Source: Zoogloea sp. (lineage in GTDB: Bacteria > Pseudomonadota > Gammaproteobacteria > Burkholderiales > Rhodocyclaceae). From it: a stretch of 37,641 nucleotides of DNA. Positions 18,071-24,990 of this stretch are shown one piece after another (positions within the stretch are counted from its first letter, which is position 1; every line of letters starts with the position of its first letter). The DNA lies in NCBI GenBank assembly GCA_023150095.1, contig JAKLLO010000028.1, positions 1-37,641 of the forward strand. The letters are read 5' to 3'. A program made the position numbers and the translations under genes. Under the pieces are notes generated by a model, which was given only the letters and a program-made list of their open reading frames with translations, made no database searches and was not told where the DNA came from.

Positions 18071-18946
18071 TCAGAGCCCGCTGGCCTTGAACCAGGCCAG
18101 CAGCCGGCGCCAGCCGTCCGCCGCATCCTCCGCCCGGTAGCTCGGGCGGTAGTCGGCGTGAAAGGCGTGGCCCGATTCGGGATACACCACGAACTCGGCC
18201 CGCTTGCCGGCCTTGGCCAGATCGGCCTTCATGTCTTCCACGTCCGACACCGGGATGCCCTGATCCTTGGCGCCGTAAAGGCCCAGCACCGGGGCGCTGA
18301 TCTTGTCCACCACGTCGATGGGGTGGACAGGCGTCATCGCGCTGGCCACGCCGGTCAGGCGGCCATACCAGGCCACGCCGGCCTTCAGCTTCGGGTTATG
18401 GGCGGCGTACAGCCAGGTGATGCGCCCGCCCCAGCAGAAGCCGGTGATGCCCAGCCGCGCCGGGTCGCCGCCATTGGCTGCCGCCCACGCCGCGGTGGCG
18501 TCCAGATCGGCCAGCACCTGGGCGTCCGGCACCTTGCTGACGACCTTCGCCAGGATGTCCGCCACGCTCTCGATGCCCGCCGGATCGCCCTGGCGCTGGT
18601 AAAGATTGGGTGCGATGGCCTGATAGCCCTGGCGGGCCAGGCGCCGGCACACATCGCGGATGTACTCGTGAACACCGAAGATTTCCTGCACCACCAGCAC
18701 GCTGGGGAAAGGCCCCTTGCCCGCCGGCTGGGCACGGTAGGCCTTGAGGGCGACGCCGTCCGGCGCCTGCACCGTGATCTCGCCCGCCACCAGCCCGTCG
18801 GCCGGGGTCACGACCACGCTCTGGCCGAGGGCGGGCTGCACGGCCAGCGCAAAACCCGCCGCCAGCGAACCGCCGACGAAGGTCCGCCGGCTCAGGGGCA
18901 GGCCGGGAACGAGACTGTCGAAATCGGAATCCTGAACCGTTGCCAT
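18071..18946 (-). CDS. dienelactone hydrolase family protein, Tat-exported
   Basis: A 291-residue alpha/beta hydrolase. The nucleophile is Cys171 in GFCWGG, with Asp228 (GAKDQG) and His260 (ESGHAFH) completing the triad, and Glu88 in VQEIFG matching the activating Glu of dienelactone hydrolase. The N-terminus has a twin-arginine signal, SRRTFVGG at 19-26 followed by GSLAAGFALAVQPALG, so it acts in the periplasm or envelope rather than in cytoplasmic chlorocatechol breakdown. The ATG has a GAGGAG site six bases upstream. It stands alone: convergent with the upstream REC-GGDEF-EAL gene and 58 bases downstream of the Crp/Fnr gene on the same strand, possibly cotranscribed. The natural substrate is unknown. 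Confidence 0.9.
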   Translation of the reverse strand: MATVQDSDFDSLVPGLPLSRRTFVGGSLAAGFALAVQPALGQSVVVTPADGLVAGEITVQAPDGVALKAYRAQPAGKGPFPSVLVVQEIFGVHEYIRDVCRRLARQGYQAIAPNLYQRQGDPAGIESVADILAKVVSKVPDAQVLADLDATAAWAAANGGDPARLGITGFCWGGRITWLYAAHNPKLKAGVAWYGRLTGVASAMTPVHPIDVVDKISAPVLGLYGAKDQGIPVSDVEDMKADLAKAGKRAEFVVYPESGHAFHADYRPSYRAEDAADGWRRLLAWFKASGL

Positions 18947-19004
18947 CGAACGCTCCTCACTGTTGGGAAGAGCGTCAGCATACCGCGCCGCCTGCGCGGC
19001 GCGA

Positions 19005-19793
19005 TCAGTTCCAGGCCGCGTGAGCGGTGGTGGCGGCCGCCGGGCGGTCGAACCACACGCTGCCACGGCTTGCAGGGCGGCGCTCGGCCACCGCGCGCTC
19101 GGCGCCGCAGGCGTACTGGCGGGTGAATTTTTCGGTCAGGGTGACGTGCTTGCCCAGCACGTGGATGAAGCCCGCGTCCGACAGCTCCCGGAAGATCCGC
19201 GACAGGGTCTCCGGCGTGAAGCCCATGCGCGCCGCCAGCACGTTCTTGGGAATCGCCAGCTCCAGCTCGATCCGCGCGGCCTTCGCCACCACCCCGGTGC
19301 CCAGCCGACGCAGGTATTCCACCACCTTGGCGGAACCGGACTGCAGGCAGTCGGCGGCGATGTCGCGCTCGATGGCCGACTGGCGCTGAGCCACCGCGGC
19401 GAGCATCCGGCGCATCAGGCGCGGCTCGCTGTCCATGGCCCGGAAGATCCCGTCACGCCCCACCGACACCAGCACCACCGGCGACACGGTTTCCACCGAC
19501 GACACATAGGCCGAATCACCAAACAGCTCGGCCACCCCGAACAGCTGGTTGGGCGACAGGATCTCGATGACCTTCTCGCCACCTTCCGGCGACGACACCG
19601 CCACCTTCAGGTGGCCGGACATCACATGGAAGAGCGCCTTCGGCCGCTCGCCCGAGGCGTAGATCGCCGCCCCCTTCGGCAGGCTCACCACGTGGGCTGC
19701 GCGCGCCACCTCGGCGATCACGGTATCGGGCAGATCACGAAACAGGGCAAGCTCGCCCAACACCAGAGACAGATCATCAAGACTCGTGCGCAT
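19005..19793 (-). CDS. Crp/Fnr-family transcription regulator
   Basis: A 262-residue regulator with a cyclic-nucleotide-type beta barrel (about 15-125), a dimer helix, and a winged helix-turn-helix (about 193-232). The recognition helix contains ETLSR, the E-x-x-S-R pattern by which FNR reads TTGAT half-sites, so it should recognise FNR-type boxes; one lies in its own upstream region. The N-terminal Cys cluster for an Fe-S centre is absent, so it is not a classical FNR but closer to DNR/NarR-like proteins, which may sense NO through haem; that is inference. There is an extra tail of about 30 residues after the DNA-binding domain. The ATG at 19793 has a GAGGTAA site; an in-frame ATG 33 bases upstream lacks one. 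Confidence 0.88.
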   Translation of the reverse strand: MRTSLDDLSLVLGELALFRDLPDTVIAEVARAAHVVSLPKGAAIYASGERPKALFHVMSGHLKVAVSSPEGGEKVIEILSPNQLFGVAELFGDSAYVSSVETVSPVVLVSVGRDGIFRAMDSEPRLMRRMLAAVAQRQSAIERDIAADCLQSGSAKVVEYLRRLGTGVVAKAARIELELAIPKNVLAARMGFTPETLSRIFRELSDAGFIHVLGKHVTLTEKFTRQYACGAERAVAERRPASRGSVWFDRPAAATTAHAAWN

Positions 19794-19865
19794 CACATTT
19801 ACCTCGCTGCGACAAAGTGGGGTCATGCGGGGAAAAACTGCCTTCGACCCCGGTACATGGCACGC

Positions 19866-19907
19866 AGTCTAGGAGTCCGATACGGGCTGAAAGTTGACTT
19901 AGATCAG
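19866..19907 (-). promoter_or_regulatory. FNR-type box and -10 element for the Crp/Fnr gene
   Basis: TTGAC-TTAG-ATCAG (19894-19907) matches the FNR/DNR consensus TTGAT-N4-ATCAA in eight of ten defined positions. On the minus strand TAGACT (19866-19871) is a four-of-six -10 box. A start seven bases beyond it, near 19859, puts the centre of the box at -41.5, exactly the class II activation position. Autoregulation by the adjacent regulator, whose recognition helix has the FNR-like ExxSR, is inferred. Confidence 0.55.
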
Positions 19908-19936
19908 AGTCCGGAGTTGCTCAAAAAATAGGCAAT

Positions 19937-19952
19937 TACCTCTAACGGGGTA
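19937..19952 (+). promoter_or_regulatory. NarL-type 7-2-7 binding site
   Basis: TACCTCT (19937-19943) and, inverted after two bases, CGGGGTA (19946-19952, reading TACCCCG) form the 7-2-7 arrangement recognised by NarL and NarP. The first heptamer fully fits TACYYMT, the second misses one position. It lies between the FNR-type box and the narX-narL pair, so nitrate/nitrite autoregulation is a reasonable inference. Confidence 0.5.
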
Positions 19953-20158
19953 GATGCTTTTGTGATTTTTCCAAGACTTAAATCCATGATTTGAATTGAT
20001 TTGAAAAAAACAGGCCGACAAACCACCAAGCCGTGGAAACACCGCTGACGGCGCTTTCACCTAACCCCATTTTCCTGGCCGGAATACCCACCGGACGTGA
20101 CCCCGGAGGCGACTCGGGGCGAGAATGACGACCTGCCGAACAACCCCCGTCCCGCGCC

Positions 20159-22084
20159 GTGACCACTCCGCCCTTCACCGAAGGCCACCCGCCTGCCCCA
20201 CCGCCGCCGGCCAGCCCCCACAGCCCGTCGGTGGTGCTGCGCCTCGGGGCATGGATCGCCGCCATCGCCAGCCTCGCCGCGGTGTCGATCTTCGCCTCGA
20301 TCACCGTCGCCGAGCTGTCGTCCGGCGAGGCCCGGGCGATCAACCTCGCCGGCTCCCTGCGCATGCAGTCCTACGCCATCGGTGCCGCCGTTGCCCAGGG
20401 CGACGCCCGCGGCATCGACGAGGCCATCGCCGAGTTCGAGACGCGCTTCACCAGCCCCGACCTCACCCGCACCATTCCCCACGGCGCCGACGAAAGCCTG
20501 CGCCGGGCCTACGACGCGGTGGGCAGCGTGTGGCGCGGGCGCTTCCATCCCGCGGTGCTGAAGGCCGCCACCGAAGTGGCCGCCGGCCAGCCCGGTGGCG
20601 GGCGGCTCTCCGCCGAGACCGCCGAGATCGTCACCGCCATCAACCAGCTGGTGGTGCTGATCGAACACGGCCTGGAAGACAAGCTGCAGCTGCTGCGGCT
20701 GGTGCAGGGCATTTCGCTGGTGTTGCTGGTGATCGTCGGCGCCGCAGCGGTGTTGCAATTAAAACAGAAAGTGTTGCTTCCGCTGCACGACCTCCTCGCC
20801 TCCGCCGACCGGGTGCGGCGCAGCGACTTCTCGGTGCGGGTGCCGATCCGCGAGCCGGACGAACTCGGCCAGCTCGGCGAAGCCTTCAACTTCATGGTCG
20901 AGGATCTGTCCCGCAGCTACGCCCAGCTGGAAAACCGGGTCCGCGAGAAGACCGAGGAGCTCGCCCGCAGCAACCAGTCCCTCAACCTGCTGTACCGCAC
21001 CACCCGCGCCCTCTCCGAGCGCGCGGTCACCCGGGCCACGCTCCAGCAGGTGCTCGAAGACGTGGAGCAGGTGATCGGCGTGAAGGACGGGGCGATCTGC
21101 CTCGCCCGCGGTGACGAGCCCGAGGCCGCCTGCCGGACCGGCACCGACGGGCCGTCCTTCGAGGCCATCTGCCGCGCCTGCTGCGAAGGCTGCGCCACCG
21201 GCGGCAGCGCCATCACCCTGCAGCCGCGGGCGTCCGGGGCAGACGGCGGGCAGATGATCGCCGCCCCGCTCTTCGACGGCAGCCGCAACCACGGCGCGCT
21301 GCTCCTCGCCCTGCCTCCGGGCCAGGCCCTCGCGCCGTGGCAGCTGGAGCTCCTCGAGACCGTCGGCCGCCACGTGGGCGCCGCGCTGGCCTCGACCCAG
21401 CGCAACGAGGAGCGCCACCGCCTCGCGCTCCTCGACGAGCGCTCGGTGATCGCCCGGGAGCTGCACGACTCCCTCGCCCAGTCGCTGTCCTATCTCAAGA
21501 TCCAGGTCACCCGGCTGCAGGCCCTGCTGCGCAAGAGCCCCACGCCCGAGCCTGTCACCGAGATCGTCGGCGAGCTGCGCGACGGGCTCAACGAGGCCTA
21601 CCGCCAGCTGCGCGAGCTGCTCACCACCTTCCGGCTGCGCATCGACGGCCGCGGCCTCAACGCCGCCATCGACGACACCGTGCAGGAATTCCGCCGCCGC
21701 ACCGGCCTCGAGATCAGCCTCGACAACCGCCTCGCCGGCGTCGAGCTGGCCGCCAACCGCGAGATCCACGTGCTGCAGATCATCCGCGAGGCGCTCACCA
21801 ACATCGAACGCCACGCCAAGGCCGGCCAGGTGGCGATCGCCCTCGCCCGGAACGGCGCCGAGCGCCTGCGGGTGACGGTGGACGACGACGGCGTGGGCTT
21901 CGACGAGGCCGACCGCCCGCTCCACCGCTACGGCATCGTCATCATGCACGACCGCGCCCAGAGCCTCGCCGGCGAGATCAGCGTGCGCCCCCGCGAAGGC
22001 GGCGGCACCCGGGTCGAGCTGGATTTCCCTGCCGACGCCCACCTTTCCGATTCACCCACCTCCTCCCAAGGAAGCGTGTCATGA
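20159..22084 (+). CDS. narX: NarX-type nitrate/nitrite sensor histidine kinase
   Basis: A 641-residue membrane kinase. TM1 (31-50) is followed by the P-box segment INLAGSLRMQSYAI (61-74), nearly the same as the nitrate-binding helix of NarX/NarQ. TM2 is at 180-199, then HAMP, a GAF-like central module, and a HisKA_3 phosphotransfer domain with IARELHDSLAQ (His436) and an ATPase with VDDDGVGF. The central module has Cys325, 338, 341, 342 and 345, similar in style to the Cys-rich middle of NarX. It should phosphorylate the NarL encoded next, with which it overlaps by ATGA. The GTG start is the only one giving a correct N-terminus in this frame; its ribosome-binding site is weak. No nitrate reductase genes are in the window. 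Confidence 0.9.
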   Translation: MTTPPFTEGHPPAPPPPASPHSPSVVLRLGAWIAAIASLAAVSIFASITVAELSSGEARAINLAGSLRMQSYAIGAAVAQGDARGIDEAIAEFETRFTSPDLTRTIPHGADESLRRAYDAVGSVWRGRFHPAVLKAATEVAAGQPGGGRLSAETAEIVTAINQLVVLIEHGLEDKLQLLRLVQGISLVLLVIVGAAAVLQLKQKVLLPLHDLLASADRVRRSDFSVRVPIREPDELGQLGEAFNFMVEDLSRSYAQLENRVREKTEELARSNQSLNLLYRTTRALSERAVTRATLQQVLEDVEQVIGVKDGAICLARGDEPEAACRTGTDGPSFEAICRACCEGCATGGSAITLQPRASGADGGQMIAAPLFDGSRNHGALLLALPPGQALAPWQLELLETVGRHVGAALASTQRNEERHRLALLDERSVIARELHDSLAQSLSYLKIQVTRLQALLRKSPTPEPVTEIVGELRDGLNEAYRQLRELLTTFRLRIDGRGLNAAIDDTVQEFRRRTGLEISLDNRLAGVELAANREIHVLQIIREALTNIERHAKAGQVAIALARNGAERLRVTVDDDGVGFDEADRPLHRYGIVIMHDRAQSLAGEISVRPREGGGTRVELDFPADAHLSDSPTSSQGSVS

Positions 22085-22752
22085 ACACCCCCGCCACCAC
22101 CTCGGTCATCATCATCGACGACCACCCGCTGTTCCGCAAAGGCGTCTCCCAGCTCATCGCCCTGTCCGACCAGCTCCACCTCATCGGCGAGGCCAGCAGC
22201 GGCGAAGAAGGGCTGGAGCTGGCCCGCGCCCTGGAGCCGGACCTGATCCTGCTCGACCTCAACATGCGCGGGATGAGCGGCATCGAGACCCTGCGCGCGC
22301 TGCGCGAGGCCGACCTCGCCGCGCGCATCCTGATCCTCACCGTGTCGGATGCCGCCGACGATCTGGTCGCGGCGATCCGCGCCGGCGCCGACGGCTACCT
22401 GCTGAAGGACATGGAACCGGAAGAACTGCTGGCGCGCATCGTCGAGGCGCTGTCCGGGCGCATCGTCATCAGCGAGAGCCTCAACGGGCTGCTCGCCCGC
22501 TCCCTGCGCGACGAGGCCCAGGCCGCCGAGCGCAGCCTCGCCCCGCTCACCGACCGGGAGCGCGACATCCTCGGCTGCCTGGCCAGCGGGCTGTCGAACA
22601 AGCTGATCGCCCGCGACCTCAACATCGCCGAGGGCACGGTGAAGGTGCACATCAAGAACCTGCTGAAGAAACTCAAGTTCCGCTCGCGCCTCGAGGCCGC
22701 CGTGTGGGCCATCGACCAGAACCTGCGCCCGGGCGCCCCCGGGCCGCGCTGA
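22081..22752 (+). CDS. narL: NarL-type response regulator
   Basis: A 223-residue transcription factor with REC domain (phosphoacceptor Asp59 in LLDLNMRGMSG, Lys near 109 in YLLKDME) and a LuxR/NarL helix-turn-helix (LTDRERDILGCLASGLSNKL, then IAEGTVKVHIKNLLKKL). It is the partner of the NarX-type kinase and should bind TACYYMT heptamers; a 7-2-7 pair lies upstream of narX. The ATG has AAGGAAG upstream and overlaps the narX stop by four bases. The gene ends nine bases before the convergent HisKA_2 kinase gene, with only an imperfect GC-rich hairpin and no T run between. Confidence 0.92.
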   Translation: MNTPATTSVIIIDDHPLFRKGVSQLIALSDQLHLIGEASSGEEGLELARALEPDLILLDLNMRGMSGIETLRALREADLAARILILTVSDAADDLVAAIRAGADGYLLKDMEPEELLARIVEALSGRIVISESLNGLLARSLRDEAQAAERSLAPLTDRERDILGCLASGLSNKLIARDLNIAEGTVKVHIKNLLKKLKFRSRLEAAVWAIDQNLRPGAPGPR

Positions 22753-22761
22753 CGCCGGGCC

Positions 22762-24975
22762 TCAGGCCGGCGCGTCGTCCCGCAGGGGCAGCGCGTCCGC
22801 GTAGCGCCGGCTCTCCGGCGCATCGGTCTGGAAGCGGATCTCGATCCGCGTACCCGAGCGGATCCGGCTGCTCTCACCGGCGCCGATCACCAGCTTGCCG
22901 CCGATCTGATTGACCAGCCCCACCACCAGCCGCCAGCCCAGGCTGCGGCTGGTGGCCGGCGTGAAGCCCGGCGGCAGCCCCACCCCGTCGTCCTCCACCC
23001 ACAGGCGGGCGCTGCCCTCGCCTTCCGCCTGCAGGCCCACCTGGATGCGGCCGGCGCTGCCATGGGGAAAGGCGTGCTTGACGGCGTTGGAGACCAGCTC
23101 GTTCACGATCAGCGCGCACGGAATGGCCGTCTCGATCCCGAGCACCACATCCTCCAGCACCGATTCGATGCGCACGCCCTGACGCCCATGCTGTGAGGCC
23201 AGCCGCTCCAGCAACTGGCCCAGATAACGCTTGAAATCGATGCTCGCCAGATCGTGGGAGCGGTACAGCTGCTCATGCACCTGGGACATGGCCAGCACCC
23301 GCGCCGCGCTGTCGTCGAACAGCTCGCGCACGTCCGGGTCATCGACGCTGCGCCCCTGCATGGTGAGCAGGCTCGCCACCACCTGGAGGTTGTTCTTCAC
23401 CCGGTGGTAGATCTCCTTGAGCAGCGCCTCCTTCTCGGCGAGCGCTGCGCTGATGCGCTGCTCGGCGACCTTGGCGTCGCTGATGTCGGTGTGCGATCCC
23501 GCCACCCGCAGCGCCCGGCCATCGGCCTTGCGCTCGACCACCGCCCCGCGGGACAGGATCCAGCGCCACTCGCCGCTCTTGGCGCGCATCCGGAACTCGG
23601 CCCGGAAGGCCGCATCGGGCACGGCCAGGAACTCCCGGAAACGCGCCTCCGTGGCCTGCCGCTCATCCGGGTGGATCTGGCGGAGCAAGGCCTCGTTGCT
23701 CAGCTCGAGCTCCCCCACCTCGTAACCCAGCATCGTGTAATAACGCGGGCTCACATAGACGGCGTCCGTCTTGAGGTTCCAGTCCCAGATGCCGTCGGTG
23801 GCGCCCTGGACGGCCAGGCGCAGGTGCTCCTCGCTCTGCTCCAGCACCGCCTCGGCCCGGTTGAGGCGCTTGATGTTGGCGATCAGGATCAGGATCACCG
23901 CCACCAGGGCCACCAGCGCCGCCAGCATCGCCCAGAAGATGCCGCCGCTGCGCTCCACCACGCCCTCGGGCTTGCCGATGAGCTGCGCATCGTCCGGCAG
24001 CCGGCTCTCGGGCAGGCCGTAGCGCGTCATCACCCCATGGTTGAACAGCAGCGTCGTGTCCGCGTCAACCACCGGCACGGCCCGCGCCGGCGTGCCCGCG
24101 AGCACGCGCAAGGCCATGCCCGCCGCGGTACGCCCGATCTGGGCGCCATCCTCCACGCTCCCCCCCAGGGTGACGCCGGCGCGCACCCGCTGGCTGGTGA
24201 TGTCGAACACCGGCGCCGGCGACACGCGGGCCATGCGCGCGATCACTTCGGAGTAATCCAGCCGCCGCCCCTGGTCATCCACCGCAGTCGCCAGCGGCAG
24301 GATGATGTCGCTGGGCGACAGCCGGGCGACGATGGTGAGGATCTCGTTCATCCCCAGGTCGAAATACTGCTCGACCGGCACCGGGCTGCCCATCTTGAGC
24401 AGCGTCTCGTGGGCGTGGGAGAACCCGGTTGCCGACGCCCCCAGGTTGCCGAACACCACCACCCGCCGGGCATCCGGCAACAGCTTGCGGGCCGCGCCGA
24501 GGGTGCCGAAGACGTCCAGGTGTTCGCGCACGCCGGTGATCGGCAGATCCGGCGGCACCCGTTCGGGGTCGAAGTTGCGGGCATCCGAGAACACCACCGA
24601 CGCCTTCGGAAAGAGCGCACTCCGGTGCTGCAGCACGAACGTCAGGGCCGGATCGTCGGTGACGATCACCAGATCGACGCGCCGGTCTCCGAGCCGCTGG
24701 CGCAGGTGTTCGATGGTCACCGCGTCGTCGTCACGGTGGGGCTGGCGCATGGCGTCCAGATCCTGGATGAAGATATCCGGTGGCGCATCGCTGCCGCGCA
24801 GCACCTGCAGGATCCCGCCCACCTGGGCGTCGGTCCAGGTAAAGCCCCAGTGATAGGAGTTGAGGACCAGCACGGTCCGCCGCTCGGTCGGCGGCGTGCC
24901 GGCGTCGGCTGCCCGTGCCAGCGGGCCCAGGACTACTGCTGCCAGAACGACCAGGAGGGTGATGAGGCGCTGCAA
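22762..24975 (-). CDS. sensor histidine kinase: periplasmic ABC-type binding domain, PAS, HisKA_2
   Basis: A 737-residue membrane kinase. It has a signal-like start (residues 4-22), a periplasmic domain of about 320 residues resembling substrate-binding proteins of the ABC_sub_bind type (TVLVLNSYHWGFTWTDAQ; later PITGVREHLDVFGTL), TM at 346-367, a PAS domain with PAC (about 380-505), then the HisKA_2 phosphotransfer helix EIYHRVKNNLQVVASLL (His524) and an ATPase (NELVSNAVKHAF; VEDDGVGLP). It probably senses a small molecule in the periplasm and signals to the REC-PAS-PAS-GGDEF-EAL protein encoded 15 bases upstream. The start is TTG with a GGGAG site; no better start gives the signal peptide. 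Confidence 0.88.
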   Translation of the reverse strand: MQRLITLLVVLAAVVLGPLARAADAGTPPTERRTVLVLNSYHWGFTWTDAQVGGILQVLRGSDAPPDIFIQDLDAMRQPHRDDDAVTIEHLRQRLGDRRVDLVIVTDDPALTFVLQHRSALFPKASVVFSDARNFDPERVPPDLPITGVREHLDVFGTLGAARKLLPDARRVVVFGNLGASATGFSHAHETLLKMGSPVPVEQYFDLGMNEILTIVARLSPSDIILPLATAVDDQGRRLDYSEVIARMARVSPAPVFDITSQRVRAGVTLGGSVEDGAQIGRTAAGMALRVLAGTPARAVPVVDADTTLLFNHGVMTRYGLPESRLPDDAQLIGKPEGVVERSGGIFWAMLAALVALVAVILILIANIKRLNRAEAVLEQSEEHLRLAVQGATDGIWDWNLKTDAVYVSPRYYTMLGYEVGELELSNEALLRQIHPDERQATEARFREFLAVPDAAFRAEFRMRAKSGEWRWILSRGAVVERKADGRALRVAGSHTDISDAKVAEQRISAALAEKEALLKEIYHRVKNNLQVVASLLTMQGRSVDDPDVRELFDDSAARVLAMSQVHEQLYRSHDLASIDFKRYLGQLLERLASQHGRQGVRIESVLEDVVLGIETAIPCALIVNELVSNAVKHAFPHGSAGRIQVGLQAEGEGSARLWVEDDGVGLPPGFTPATSRSLGWRLVVGLVNQIGGKLVIGAGESSRIRSGTRIEIRFQTDAPESRRYADALPLRDDAPA

Positions 24976-24990
24976 GACGAACTCCCGGGC

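Larger units (their letters stand above)
19794..20158. other. 365-base divergent control region between crp/fnr-like gene and narX
   Basis: This region has no gene. It is more AT-rich than its surroundings in the middle (about 19915-20010). It contains an FNR-type box at 19894-19907, a -10-like hexamer for the minus-strand gene at 19866-19871, and a NarL-type 7-2-7 site at 19937-19952. A short hairpin, CCCCG/CGGGG, lies at 20101-20119, close to the narX start. I saw no convincing -35/-10 pair for narX. Confidence 0.7.

Noticed and set aside
22753-22790. GC-rich imperfect hairpin between narL and the convergent kinase gene as a terminator
   Set aside because: One arm carries a bulge and no T run follows on either strand, and it overlaps the end of the kinase gene.
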